Below are positions 36,794-44,896 of a stretch of DNA of 64,000 nucleotides, piece by piece. The translations under genes and the position numbers were made by a program. Source of the stretch: Microbispora catharanthi (GTDB lineage Bacteria; Actinomycetota; Actinomycetes; Streptosporangiales; Streptosporangiaceae); contig NZ_VDMA02000018.1 of assembly GCF_006334915.2 (NCBI RefSeq), positions 1 through 64,000 of the forward strand, written 5' to 3'. Position 1 is the stretch's first letter, and the number at the start of each line of letters is the position of its first letter. The notes beneath the pieces are model-generated. The model was not told the DNA's origin and did no database searches. It saw nothing but the letters and a program-made list of their open reading frames with translations.

Positions 36794-37578
36794 TGCGGGT
36801 GCACACGAGCGGGAGCGGCCCGGCCGTGCTGTGGCTCCACGGCTACACGATGGACTCCTCCACCTGGCGCGACCTGTGGGCGCTGCTGCCCGGCCGGCGG
36901 CACGTCGGCGTCGACCTGCCGGGCCACGGAGGGTCCGGCCCGATGCGGCCCGGCACGACGCTGCCGGGCCTGGCGGCCGAGATCGCGGCCGTCGCGCGGG
37001 CCGAGGGGGCGCACGACGTCGTGGCCCTGTCCTTCGGGTCGCTGGCGGGGATCCAGCTCGCCGTGGACGCCCCCGACGTCGTACGGCGCCTCGTCGTGGC
37101 GGCTCCCACCATCGCGGGCGCCCCCAGCGAGCCGGGGACGGCTCCGCGTTATCGCGAGCTGATGGCGTTGCGGCGGGCCGGCGCGGACGGCGCCGCGCTG
37201 GCGGACGTCTGGATGTCCTCCCCGCCCGACATCTTCCGCGGCACCCAGGCGCACCCCCGGCTGCGGGCGAGCCTGCGGACGGTCATCGCCCGGCACGGCT
37301 GGGACGAACTGCGCACGGGCGCGATGGCGGCGTTCCACCGGCACACGCACACCGACGAGGCGCTCGGCGCGATCAGGGCCGACACGCTGGTCCTCGTCGG
37401 GGACGCCGAGATGCCGACGTTCGCGGCCAACGCCGACCGGCTGGGCGCGGTCGTCCCCCGCTGCCGGGTGGTCGAGATGGCGGACGCCGGCCACCTGTGC
37501 CTGATCGAGCGCCCGGCGGCCGCCGCGCGGCTCATCTGGTCCCATCTGGAAAGGAGCCGGGTAGGTGCCCAGGCGTGA
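36793..37578 (+). CDS. Alpha/beta-hydrolase
   Basis: 261 residues. LWLHGYTMDSSTWRDLW carries the oxyanion-hole HG, ALSFGSLAG the nucleophile elbow with Ser (Ala replaces the first Gly), VLVGDAEMPT the acid, and DAGHLCLIERP the catalytic His. An intact, active-looking hydrolase. It overlaps the Rieske stop by one base. Possible jobs are ester or amide hydrolysis in peptide maturation, or release of a protecting group; it could also act in trimming the leader remnant. Confidence 0.85.
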   Translation: MRVHTSGSGPAVLWLHGYTMDSSTWRDLWALLPGRRHVGVDLPGHGGSGPMRPGTTLPGLAAEIAAVARAEGAHDVVALSFGSLAGIQLAVDAPDVVRRLVVAAPTIAGAPSEPGTAPRYRELMALRRAGADGAALADVWMSSPPDIFRGTQAHPRLRASLRTVIARHGWDELRTGAMAAFHRHTHTDEALGAIRADTLVLVGDAEMPTFAANADRLGAVVPRCRVVEMADAGHLCLIERPAAAARLIWSHLERSRVGAQA

Positions 37579-38278
37579 GACGTACGCGCAGGGCTCGCCC
37601 TGCTGGGTGGACTACATGGCGGCCGACCCGGAGGGAGCACGGGAGTTCTACGCGAGCCTGTTCGGCTGGACCTTCGACGAGCCCGAGGAGTACGGCTATC
37701 GCCTGGCGCGGCAGGCCGGGGAGGTCGTCGGAGGATTCGGCCGGGTGCCACCGGGACGGGGGTTGACGCCCACCTGGAACACCTACCTGGCGGCGAAGGA
37801 CGCCGACGCGGTGGCCGGGCGGGTGACCGAGCTCGGCGGCACGGTGGTGTTCGGGCCGCTCGGCGCCGGCGAGGACGGGCGGTTCCTGTTCGCGGTCGAC
37901 GCCACGGGCGCGTCGGTCGGTTTCTGGCAGGGGCACTGGGCGGAGGGCATCGTCCTGGTCGACGAGCACGGCGCGACCTGCGGCCACGAGCTGTGGGCGG
38001 CCGATCCCGCCGCCGCCCGCGCCTTCTACGCGGGGCTCTTCGGGGAGGAGCCGGAGCACGGACGGCAGGTGCGCGGCGTGCCGCACGGCGTGTCCCCGCA
38101 GTGGGTGTCGTATTTCCTCGTGGACGACGTGCCCTCGGCGGCCGTGGCCGCGGAGCGGGCGGGCGGCCGGGTCGCCGAGGCGTGGGACGACGGGCGTGAG
38201 GCGGTGGTGCGCGACCCGTGGGGCGCGCTGTTCGGCGTCAGGGACGGCCGGTCCCGCTCCGCGGACGGAACCAGATGA
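37565..38278 (+). CDS. VOC-family protein with two glyoxalase-like modules
   Basis: 237 residues from a GTG behind AAAGGAG, overlapping the hydrolase end by 14 bp. Two related halves (CWVDYMAADPEGAREFYASLFGW and CGHELWAADPAAARAFYAGLFG) make one betaalphabetabetabeta pair set, as in glyoxalase/bleomycin-resistance proteins. Members are metal-dependent isomerases or dioxygenases, or ligand-sequestering resistance proteins. In this cluster, binding of the finished peptide for self-protection is as likely as catalysis. The 3' end overlaps a small gene on the other strand by 41 bp. Confidence 0.82.
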   Translation: MPRRETYAQGSPCWVDYMAADPEGAREFYASLFGWTFDEPEEYGYRLARQAGEVVGGFGRVPPGRGLTPTWNTYLAAKDADAVAGRVTELGGTVVFGPLGAGEDGRFLFAVDATGASVGFWQGHWAEGIVLVDEHGATCGHELWAADPAAARAFYAGLFGEEPEHGRQVRGVPHGVSPQWVSYFLVDDVPSAAVAAERAGGRVAEAWDDGREAVVRDPWGALFGVRDGRSRSADGTR

Positions 38279-38408
38279 AGAACGCGGCCACGAGGAGCGC
38301 CCCGACGATCACGACGACCAGGCCCACGGTCTTGTCGATCATCAGCGACACGACGACCGCGATCGCGTACACCAGCGGCACGATAAGGCGGATGTTGCCC
38401 AGTCCCAT
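38238..38408 (-). CDS. Small two-helix membrane protein at the cluster edge
   Basis: 56 residues, MGLGNIRLIVPLVYA onward. Two strongly hydrophobic helices (about 7-23 and 28-46) with a basic tail RPRSGTGRP. Its 3' end overlaps the VOC gene by 41 bp on the opposite strand, which is unusual, but the codon periodicity and clean hydrophobic pattern support it. A TACGTA element lies about 105 bp upstream, tying it to the cluster. Same size class and topology as the protein at 28595-28780, with no clear sequence similarity. Confidence 0.65.
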   Translation of the reverse strand: MGLGNIRLIVPLVYAIAVVVSLMIDKTVGLVVVIVGALLVAAFFIWFRPRSGTGRP

Positions 38409-38508
38409 GACGGCTCCCCGAGGAAAAAGAATTCGGCGAACGCATCATCGGGCCATGTCCCGGGGGCCGTCCAGGGTGATTCCGGTTATTACGCATCCGG
38501 ATCCCGGG

Positions 38509-38523
38509 ACGTACGTATGCGTA
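38509..38523. promoter_or_regulatory. TACGTA element before the small membrane gene
   Basis: Contains CGTACGTATGCGT, the same 13-mer found at about 18606-18618 upstream of the azole operon. It is about 105 bp upstream of the start at 38408 and just past the M50 stop codon. Confidence 0.5.
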
Positions 38524-38532
38524 TTCCGAGGG

Positions 38533-39381
38533 TCAGATATCCAGGCCGGGCCGCAGCACGAGCAGATAGAACGCGACCACCGCTGCGTAGCCGAAAAACG
38601 CCCACACGGGAAGCCGCCAGCCGGTGCCCGGCCTCTCCTTGCGTTCGTACGGCCGGCCCGCGCCGGGCGTCATGAATCCGACCAGCGCCATTCCCGGCCC
38701 CCAGCAGCCGAGGATGCCGTAGAAGACCACCTCGGGGTCGCCGCCGAGACCGGCGGGCACCAGCAGCGCCAGGCCGATCAGGTAGGGGATCCACAGGCGA
38801 GTCACGGCCGCCTTGCGGGCGCGTGGGGTGTCCAGGGGCACGCTCGCGGGCAGCGAGTCGAGGTACATCCGGCTGAGCGGCCGCGTGACCAGGTAGAGAA
38901 TCGCCATCGCGGCGGCGGCGACGAGGAACTGGACGGCGACGGGCACATGGTAGAGACGGGCCAGAACCCCGGTGTCGCCCACCGCGAGCAGCGGTGTGAC
39001 CACCAGGTAGCCCAGGAACGCCACGACGCCGGTCATCGCCAGCCACATCAGCAGCAATTGCGGATAGGAGGGCCCGCGACGGCGGTACAGCGCCCAGCAG
39101 ACGAGGCCGGTGACGAGGCTGCCGACCGGACCGGCGGCGGCCACCATTGCCTCCAGCGCGCGTTGCGGCGAGGGCACGTGCAGCTCGACGAACTGGCCGA
39201 TGGCAGGATGGAACCCCGCCGCGCGGGCGGCCAGCGCGTGTGATCCCTCGTGCAGGAACACCTCGACGAGTTGCGCCGTCGCGTACGACAGGGAGAGCGG
39301 CCCCCAGGCCGCGCGGGCGGAGGGGATGCGCGGAGCGGCGGCGTCCCGCTGGGCCGCCGGGATCTCGGGGGTGCTCGTCAC
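38533..39381 (-). CDS. Membrane metalloprotease-like protein with HEGSH (M50-type)
   Basis: 282 residues from a GTG. The first hydrophobic helix carries H44-E45-x-x-H48 (VEVFLHEGSHALAARAAG), the zinc motif of M50/site-2 proteases. Five or six further membrane helices follow. The second metal-ligand motif (LDG) of classic site-2 proteases is not seen. It might finish leader removal, process a cluster protein, or be unrelated: KstR-like and other palindromes lie upstream, so it may instead belong with the steroid genes. The tail RPYERKERPGTGWR is basic. Confidence 0.7.
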   Translation of the reverse strand: MTSTPEIPAAQRDAAAPRIPSARAAWGPLSLSYATAQLVEVFLHEGSHALAARAAGFHPAIGQFVELHVPSPQRALEAMVAAAGPVGSLVTGLVCWALYRRRGPSYPQLLLMWLAMTGVVAFLGYLVVTPLLAVGDTGVLARLYHVPVAVQFLVAAAAMAILYLVTRPLSRMYLDSLPASVPLDTPRARKAAVTRLWIPYLIGLALLVPAGLGGDPEVVFYGILGCWGPGMALVGFMTPGAGRPYERKERPGTGWRLPVWAFFGYAAVVAFYLLVLRPGLDI

Positions 39382-39430
39382 CCTGTCATGGAACCAGAAC
39401 CGGCAGGGCCGGTCCAGGCGCTTTCCCGCA

Positions 39431-39449
39431 ATTGGAATTTTGTTCCAAT
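39431..39449. promoter_or_regulatory. Inverted repeat ATTGGAA-N5-TTCCAAT
   Basis: Perfect 7-bp arms around TTTTG, 50 bp upstream of the M50-like gene and next to a KstR-like site. Likely an operator; the reader is unknown. Confidence 0.45.
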
Positions 39450-39454
39450 AAGAC

Positions 39455-39468
39455 TGGAACTCGTTCTA
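39455..39468. promoter_or_regulatory. KstR-like operator TGGAACTCGTTCTA
   Basis: Fits TnnAACnnGTTnnA with one departure from TAGAACnnGTTCTA. It lies 74 bp upstream of the M50-like gene and 105 bp past the end of the KstR-like gene. Confidence 0.5.
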
Positions 39469-39573
39469 GTGGGAGACGACGGCCCGCCCATCTGGCATAT
39501 CCGTCTTACCCGTGGCCGGGGACGTCGTGTCACCGCAGGGTCGCGCGAATTCCATCGCGTGGCCGAGGAAAAT

Positions 39574-40230
39574 CTAGAAACCCGCCAGCAGCCGCTCGGC
39601 GGCGATCTCGATGCGGTGCTGGATCTGCTCATAGGTGCGCCGCCCGCGCAGCATCTCCAGCAACTCCTGCACCCAGACTCCCGACAGGGAGCCGGCGAGC
39701 GCGAGCTGGTCCTCCGCGGGAAGGTTCACCGTGCGGCCGTCGGCGGCGACGCGCAGCAGCAGGCTCGCCATCCGGTCGCCGAACGGCGCCTCCACCTCCG
39801 CCATGATCAGGGAGCGGATGAGCGCGTCGGCGAGTTCCGGCTCGCGCATCAGGCCCCGGGTGGCCCGCATCAGCACGTCGACCGCGCGGCCGGCGGGGTG
39901 GGCGGCGTGTGGCGGGCGCCGCTCGATGCTGGACTCCAGCAGGTCGATCTCCTCACCGACCACCGCCACGACCAGGTCCATCTTCGAGGGGAAGTAGCGA
40001 TAGAGCGTTCCCAGGGCGACGCCCGCGCGCTCGGCGACGGTGCGCATCTGCATCGCCTCGACGCCTCCGCGGGAGGCGAGGGCGGCCGCCGCCTGGACGA
40101 TGCGCCGGCGCCGTTGGTGCTGGCTCCTGGTGCGGACCCCGGGGGTGGCCGGGGCCGGATGGCTGCCCGTGGCGGAGGGCCCTTCGGGAAGCGGCGGTGG
40201 AGCGTCGGCGACTGCATGCGAAGTGCGCAT
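39574..40230 (-). CDS. kstR: TetR-family repressor, KstR-like
   Basis: 218 residues. The helix-turn-helix MRTVAERAGVALGTLYRYFPSK (62-83) closely matches mycobacterial KstR, and the ligand-domain segments LADALIRSLIMAEVEA and LAGSLSGVWVQELLEMLRGRRTYEQIQHRIEIAAERLL keep the KstR pattern. KstR represses cholesterol catabolism and is released by steroid CoA thioesters. It is divergent from a FadE28/29-like pair with a KstR-like site between them, as expected for an autoregulated local repressor. The N-terminal 35 residues are Pro-rich and less conserved; an internal start is possible. Confidence 0.75.
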   Translation of the reverse strand: MRTSHAVADAPPPLPEGPSATGSHPAPATPGVRTRSQHQRRRRIVQAAAALASRGGVEAMQMRTVAERAGVALGTLYRYFPSKMDLVVAVVGEEIDLLESSIERRPPHAAHPAGRAVDVLMRATRGLMREPELADALIRSLIMAEVEAPFGDRMASLLLRVAADGRTVNLPAEDQLALAGSLSGVWVQELLEMLRGRRTYEQIQHRIEIAAERLLAGF

Positions 40231-40362
40231 AGGAACACGTTATCTGATTTCCGCTCCTTCCGGATGGTTACCCGTCAGTCACAAAAGCGCTGGCGGCTAT
40301 ATGACTTTGGCGTTTCAGTCACGTGTCGTCGCCGGTTCGTGAGCCTCCCTCTGGACAGAGAT

Positions 40363-40376
40363 TAGAATCCGTTCTA
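40363..40376. promoter_or_regulatory. KstR-like operator TAGAATCCGTTCTA
   Basis: TAGAA and TTCTA half-sites are perfect; one position (AAT for AAC) departs from the consensus. It lies 61 bp upstream of the acyl-CoA dehydrogenase pair and 132 bp from the divergent kstR-like start. Confidence 0.6.
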
Positions 40377-40437
40377 GTTTGCGGTTCTGGGGGGATCCTG
40401 CCCCGCAGACAGGTCCGTGGAACACGCGGGAGGTCCG

Positions 40438-41505
40438 GTGGACTTCGATCTCGACGAGACCCATGCGGAGTTGCGCGCGCTGGCCGCGTCTGTGCTGGAC
40501 CGAGAGGCGGACCAGGCCAGGATCGAGGCGCACGAGCGCGGCGGCCGGCCGTACGACGCGGGGGCGTGGAAGGCGCTGGCGCAGGCGGGCCTGCTCGGCG
40601 CGTGCCTGCCTCCCGAGGCGGGCGGGGCCGGGCTCGGCCCGCTCGCCATGGCGGTGATCCTGCGTGAGGCGGGGGCCCGCGTCGCGCCGGTCCCCGCGCT
40701 GCCCGGCCTGATCGCCGCGCTGACCGTCGCCGGGCACGGGACGGACGCGCAGCGGCGGGCGCTCGCGCCGTTCGCCGAGGGGGAGGAGGTGCTGACCGTC
40801 GCCTTCCGCGAGGCCGGGGCGGGCCCGGGCGACCCGCCGGCCGCGATCGCCAGGGACGGCAGGATCACCGGACGGCCCGGAATCGTCCCGTACGCCGCCG
40901 AGGCGTCGTCCATCCTCGTGCCCGCGCTCTCCGACGGCGAGGCCGCGCTCTTCCTCGTACGGCCGGGAGCCGCGCGACTGCGGCCGGTCCCGACGGCGGC
41001 CGGGGAGCCCGCGGCCGTGGTCATCCTGGAGGACGCGCCGGGCGAGATGGTGGGGGAGCCGGACGGCGCGGCCGTCGCCGCGCTGCGGCTGAACACTCTG
41101 GCCGCCGTGACCGCGACCGCCTCCGGGGTCCTCGCCGGCGCGCTCGCGCTGACCAAGGGACACATCGCCACGCGCAGGCAGTTCGACCGGGTGCTCGCCG
41201 AGTTCCAGGCCGTGACCATGCAGATCGCCGACGTCTACATCGCCGCACGCGCGCTCGACGTCGCCATGTGGACGGGGGTCTGGCGGCTGGGCGAAGGGCT
41301 GCCCGCGGAGCGGGACCTGGCCGTCGCCGCCTACAACGCGGCCGCGGACGCCGTACGGGCGCTCTACACCTGCCAGCACCTGCACGGCGGCGTCGGCCTC
41401 GACCTGACCTATCCGCTGCATCGCTACTTCGGCCTGGGCAAGCACCTCGCCCATCTGCTCGGCGGCGAGCAGGCGCAACTCGACCTGATCGGAGCCCTGG
41501 TCTGA
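40438..41505 (+). CDS. fadE28: Acyl-CoA dehydrogenase, FadE28/ChsE1-like
   Basis: 355 residues from the GTG after GGGAGG; a GTG 21 bp upstream is less likely. The acyl-CoA dehydrogenase fold is clear: LAQAGLLGACLPPEAGGAGLGPLAMAVILREAG and the C-terminal LHGGVGLDLTYPLHRYFGLGKHL. In mycobacteria FadE28 and FadE29 form an alpha2beta2 enzyme that oxidises 3-oxo-pregnene-20-carboxyl-CoA in cholesterol side-chain degradation, and this gene has the FadE28 position and length. The catalytic Glu is expected in the partner or shared interface. The stop overlaps the next ATG by one base. Confidence 0.75.
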   Translation: MDFDLDETHAELRALAASVLDREADQARIEAHERGGRPYDAGAWKALAQAGLLGACLPPEAGGAGLGPLAMAVILREAGARVAPVPALPGLIAALTVAGHGTDAQRRALAPFAEGEEVLTVAFREAGAGPGDPPAAIARDGRITGRPGIVPYAAEASSILVPALSDGEAALFLVRPGAARLRPVPTAAGEPAAVVILEDAPGEMVGEPDGAAVAALRLNTLAAVTATASGVLAGALALTKGHIATRRQFDRVLAEFQAVTMQIADVYIAARALDVAMWTGVWRLGEGLPAERDLAVAAYNAAADAVRALYTCQHLHGGVGLDLTYPLHRYFGLGKHLAHLLGGEQAQLDLIGALV

Positions 41506-42677
41506 TGTTCATCGAGTTGACGGCGGAGCAGCGGCGGCTCCGCGACGACCTGCGGGACTACTTCGCGTCCTGCCTGACCGGCGAGCAGCGCGCCGAGATC
41601 GCCCGCGACCCGTTCGGCGAGGCGTACATGGCGCACTGCCGCAGGCTGGGCCGTGACGGCAAGCTCGGCCTCGGGTGGCCGAAGGAGTACGGCGGGGGCG
41701 GCTACGGCCCGGTGGAGCAGCAGATCTTCGCCAACGAGGTCACCCGGGCCGAGGTGCCGTACCCACTGATCACGTTGCAGACGGTCGGCCCGACGCTGAT
41801 GCGGTATGGCACGGACGCGCAGAGGGAGTTCTTCCTGCCGCGCATCCTCGCCGGGGAGTGCCACTTCGCGATCGGCTACAGCGAGCCGGAGGCGGGCACC
41901 GACCTGGCCTCGCTGCGGACGACGGCGGTGCCGGACGGCGACCACTACGTGGTCAACGGCCAGAAGGTGTTCACCACGGGCGCGCATCACGCCGATTACG
42001 TCTGGCTGGCGGCGCGCACCGATCCGGCGGCGAAGAAGCACCGCGGGATCACCATGATGATCGTCGACTGCGCGGACCCCGGGTTCTCCTGGACGCCGAT
42101 CATCACGATGGACGGCCGCCACCACACCAACGCGACGTACTACTCGGATGTGCGCGTCCCGCGCGACATGGTCGTCGGCGAGGTGGACAAGGGCTGGGAC
42201 CTGATCGTCAGCCAGCTCAACCACGAACGCGTCACGCTCGGGCCCGCCGGCAACATCGGGCACACCCTCGACCGTTTCGCCCGCTGGGCGAAGACCGGCC
42301 GGGGGCGCGACGGCGCGCCGCTGTGGGAGCACCCCGACGTACGGCGGGCCGTCGCCGAGGTGTACGCGTACTTCCGCACGAACGAGCTGCTGAACTGGCA
42401 GGTCGCGGCGTCGATGGACCTCGGCTGGCTGGGCGCGCCCGACGCGTCGGCCACCAAGATCTACGCCTCGGAGCGGGTGCAGGACGTCGGCCGGATCGTC
42501 GGCGACGCGCTGGCCCGCTTCGGCGATCCGTACGACGAGGAGACGCGCGACCTGATCGAGCGGGTGGACCGGGGCGTCAAGGGCGCGCTCGTGCTCACCT
42601 TCGGCGGCGGCGTCAACGAGGTCCAGCGTGAGTTGATCGCGATGCTCGGGCTCGGGCTGCCCAAACCGCCACGATGA
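41505..42677 (+). CDS. fadE29: Acyl-CoA dehydrogenase, FadE29/ChsE2-like
   Basis: 390 residues. GLGWPKEYGGGGYGPVEQQIFANEV, HFAIGYSEPEAGTDLASLRTTAV, VNGQKVFTTGAHHADYVWLA and WTPIITMDGRHHTNATYYSDVRVP closely follow mycobacterial FadE29 as I recall it. The partner gene starts just upstream, so the two make the heterotetrameric steroid acyl-CoA dehydrogenase. No chsH or ltp2-like genes follow, so the rest of the pathway must lie elsewhere. Convergent with the sigma-like gene 31 bp away. Confidence 0.8.
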   Translation: MFIELTAEQRRLRDDLRDYFASCLTGEQRAEIARDPFGEAYMAHCRRLGRDGKLGLGWPKEYGGGGYGPVEQQIFANEVTRAEVPYPLITLQTVGPTLMRYGTDAQREFFLPRILAGECHFAIGYSEPEAGTDLASLRTTAVPDGDHYVVNGQKVFTTGAHHADYVWLAARTDPAAKKHRGITMMIVDCADPGFSWTPIITMDGRHHTNATYYSDVRVPRDMVVGEVDKGWDLIVSQLNHERVTLGPAGNIGHTLDRFARWAKTGRGRDGAPLWEHPDVRRAVAEVYAYFRTNELLNWQVAASMDLGWLGAPDASATKIYASERVQDVGRIVGDALARFGDPYDEETRDLIERVDRGVKGALVLTFGGGVNEVQRELIAMLGLGLPKPPR

Positions 42678-42708
42678 GCACGCGCCCGGCGGTAGGGGCG
42701 TTCCGGGC

Positions 42709-44613
42709 TCAGGGGGTGAAGACCGTCGGCACGTAGAAGAAGACGATCAGCGCGATGATCAGGCAGATCAGGATGCCGACGACCTCCCACAGCCAGTCGA
42801 AGTGCCGGTCACCCTTGACCCGCCGACCCTTGCTCGTGCCCTTGCTCACGCCGTTGCCGCCGCCGGACGACTTGCCGGCGTGCCTGGTGCCCGTGCTCCT
42901 GCCTGTCGTGTGCTTGCGGCCCGGACGGCGGGAGGCGGCGGCCGGAGGGACGGGGACCGCCGCGGCGGCCGGGTGGACCAGGGCGCCGGTCTCCGTCGCC
43001 GACGCCTCGGCGGCATGCTCGCCGTCCGTCTCCGCCGGCGACTCCTCGGCTGCGGGAAAAGGCTCGGCTGCAGGGAAAGGCTCGGCTGCGACGAAGGGCT
43101 CGGCCGGGAGGAAAGGCTCGGCCGGTCGCTCGGCCTCCTGCGGCGCGGACGCGAACGTGTCCGTGGGGGGAGCGGCCGGGTAAAGCGCCTCGGAGGGCGG
43201 TGTCAGCGGAGATTCGTCGGACGGCTCCTCGATCCGCGGGAAGGCGTCGGTGGACTCGGCCTGCCGGGACGTGCCCGCCGCCTCTGCCGTACGGAACGCG
43301 TCGAAGGGCACGGCGAAGCGGAGCGTGTCGAACAACGCGTCCAGCGGCTCTGCCGGGCGGGGTGTGTCGGCGGTCCCGAAGGCGTCGAACGGCTCCGCGG
43401 GGCGCGGGGCGGTGCCGAAGGCGTCGAAGGGCTCCGCGGGGCGGGGTGTGTCGGCGGTGCCGAAGGCGTCGAACGGCTCCGCGGGGCGCGGGGTGGTCCC
43501 GAAGGCGTCGAACGGCTCCGCCTGGCGGGGTGCGTCGGTGGTGCCGAAGGCGTCGAACGGATCCGGACGGTGGGAGGAAGCGGTGGTGCCGAAGGCGTCG
43601 AACGGCTCGGGGGTGATCTTCGCGACGTCCGGGGCAGGTGGCGGCGTGGCGGGCGCGGTCTGTGCGGATTCCCGCGGGGACGCCTGCGGCTCCACAGGCG
43701 CGGCCAGGGCCGCCGGTCGCTCCGCGGGCGCGGGCCGCCCGGTGCGCTTCCTGCGCAGACGGCCCTCGCCGAGCGAGTTCAGCAGCGCCCCGCGCAGCCG
43801 GGGCATGGGCTCGGTCGTGGCCTCGTGCTTGGCCTTGCGCCGGGGGCCCTGCGGCTGTGCGATGGCGTCGGTGTTGACCACGCACGTGTTGGTGACCTGG
43901 TCGGGGTCGCTCAGCGGCAGCGGCCAGGTCGGAGTGGTCGGCCACAGCCTCTTGGTAACCAGCCCGGAGGACTGTTGCCCGCCCGTCGTGGCGCTCCCCG
44001 GCTCCTCGTACGGCAGCGCCGCCAGCACCCGGTCGCGTACGGACGCGGCCGGTCGGCGCCAGGGCAGCCGGGCCAGCACGTCGCCGACGGGGGAGACGCC
44101 GATGGCGTCGTAGACCTCCGTGACGGAGGCGAGCACGAACGGCGCCGACCTCGCGGCGGTGACCGCCGTCTCCAGTGTCTGGGCGAAGCGGCGCGTCGCC
44201 CCCGCGATCAGCTCCTCGGCGGTGTCGGCCGCCACGTCGAGGACCAGCGCCAGTTCGGGCGCCGTCAGGCCGCATACCTCCGACAGGAGCAGGACCTCAC
44301 GCTGGTGCGGCCGGATGTCCCGGAACACCCGCTCGATCAAGGCGGTGGCGGGGTCGGCGACGGAGTCGACGGCCGGCAGCGCGTAGCTGACGTCCCGGCG
44401 GTAGATCTCCCGGCGCGCCAGCACGTACAGCGCGGCGCGTGCGGGCGGCTCGGCGGTCGGAGCGGTGGTGAAGACGGCCACCACGGCGTCGGCGGCGGAC
44501 GCGGTCTCACCGAGCTGGTCGTGGCAGTACGCGAACAACCCCGCCGCGTGACGCTCGTAGAGCTCGGCGATCAGCTCGCTCCTGGAGCGCTGACCGGTGA
44601 GCGGTGCAGTCAC
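42709..44613 (-). CDS. Sigma-like protein with repeat linker and C-terminal membrane anchor
   Basis: 634 residues. Residues 12-50 (ELYERHAAGLFAYCHDQLGE) resemble sigma-70 region 2 and residues 95-150 (IRPHQREVLLLSEVCGLTAPELALVLDV) region 4 of ECF sigma factors, but in weakly conserved form. A long Pro/Ala-rich linker follows, with PFDAFGT repeats (337-442) and AEPF repeats (498-522), then a Ser/Gly/Lys-rich stretch and one membrane helix at 609-628. A DNA-binding head tethered to the membrane by a disordered tail suggests a membrane-held regulator released by proteolysis. Function is inferred. Confidence 0.7.
   Translation of the reverse strand: MTAPLTGQRSRSELIAELYERHAAGLFAYCHDQLGETASAADAVVAVFTTAPTAEPPARAALYVLARREIYRRDVSYALPAVDSVADPATALIERVFRDIRPHQREVLLLSEVCGLTAPELALVLDVAADTAEELIAGATRRFAQTLETAVTAARSAPFVLASVTEVYDAIGVSPVGDVLARLPWRRPAASVRDRVLAALPYEEPGSATTGGQQSSGLVTKRLWPTTPTWPLPLSDPDQVTNTCVVNTDAIAQPQGPRRKAKHEATTEPMPRLRGALLNSLGEGRLRRKRTGRPAPAERPAALAAPVEPQASPRESAQTAPATPPPAPDVAKITPEPFDAFGTTASSHRPDPFDAFGTTDAPRQAEPFDAFGTTPRPAEPFDAFGTADTPRPAEPFDAFGTAPRPAEPFDAFGTADTPRPAEPLDALFDTLRFAVPFDAFRTAEAAGTSRQAESTDAFPRIEEPSDESPLTPPSEALYPAAPPTDTFASAPQEAERPAEPFLPAEPFVAAEPFPAAEPFPAAEESPAETDGEHAAEASATETGALVHPAAAAVPVPPAAASRRPGRKHTTGRSTGTRHAGKSSGGGNGVSKGTSKGRRVKGDRHFDWLWEVVGILICLIIALIVFFYVPTVFTP
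43288..43605. repeat. In-frame tandem repeat encoding PFDAFGT units
   Basis: Encodes residues 337-442 of the sigma-like protein. Six exact PFDAFGT copies start at residues 337, 352, 367, 380, 395 and 408, with degenerate PLDALFD (423) and PFDAFRT (436). Spacing alternates 15 and 13 residues, so the DNA period is 45 and 39 bp. Intervening residues vary around PRPAE. Confidence 0.85.
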
Positions 44614-44735
44614 GACCGGCTCCTCTGAGTTTCGTGCTGGTCCGTATCGGAGGGACGCGGCGGAGGGACGGGAGAGGTGTGAGAGTAATCATGCCAACAC
44701 ATCACCGCGCCACGCATCATGAGATGCCCTATTGA

Positions 44736-44745
44736 TAGATATCTA
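44736..44745. promoter_or_regulatory. Palindrome TAGATATCTA in divergent region
   Basis: A perfect 10-bp palindrome in the 283-bp divergent region between the sigma-like gene and the osmolyte importer. GGATATC occurs twice more nearby (44751 and about 44813). The region has no convincing gene. Confidence 0.35.
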
Positions 44746-44896
44746 GGCCCGGATATCGGAGGTTCCCACCGTAGGCTGGCCGCCGGGTGGTGTGTCCGGA
44801 ACGGGTCGCGTTGGATATCCGGGGGGTTCACGGGGAAGAGCGAGTGGGCCTCCCGGTGTTGGGTTGATCGCACACTCTTTCGAAGGGCGAGATGGC

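Noticed and set aside
38497-39046. Open frames opposite the M50-like gene
   Set aside because: Arg/Gly-rich shadow frames without hydrophobic pattern or motifs.
40231-40245. A further KstR-like half palindrome (GGAACACGTTAT) at the kstR-like start
   Set aside because: Matches only the AACnnGTT core and not the outer bases; too weak to list as a site.
43288-43605. Repeat array considered as CRISPR
   Set aside because: Repeats are in frame within a protein, the spacing is protein-driven and there are no unique spacers or cas genes.
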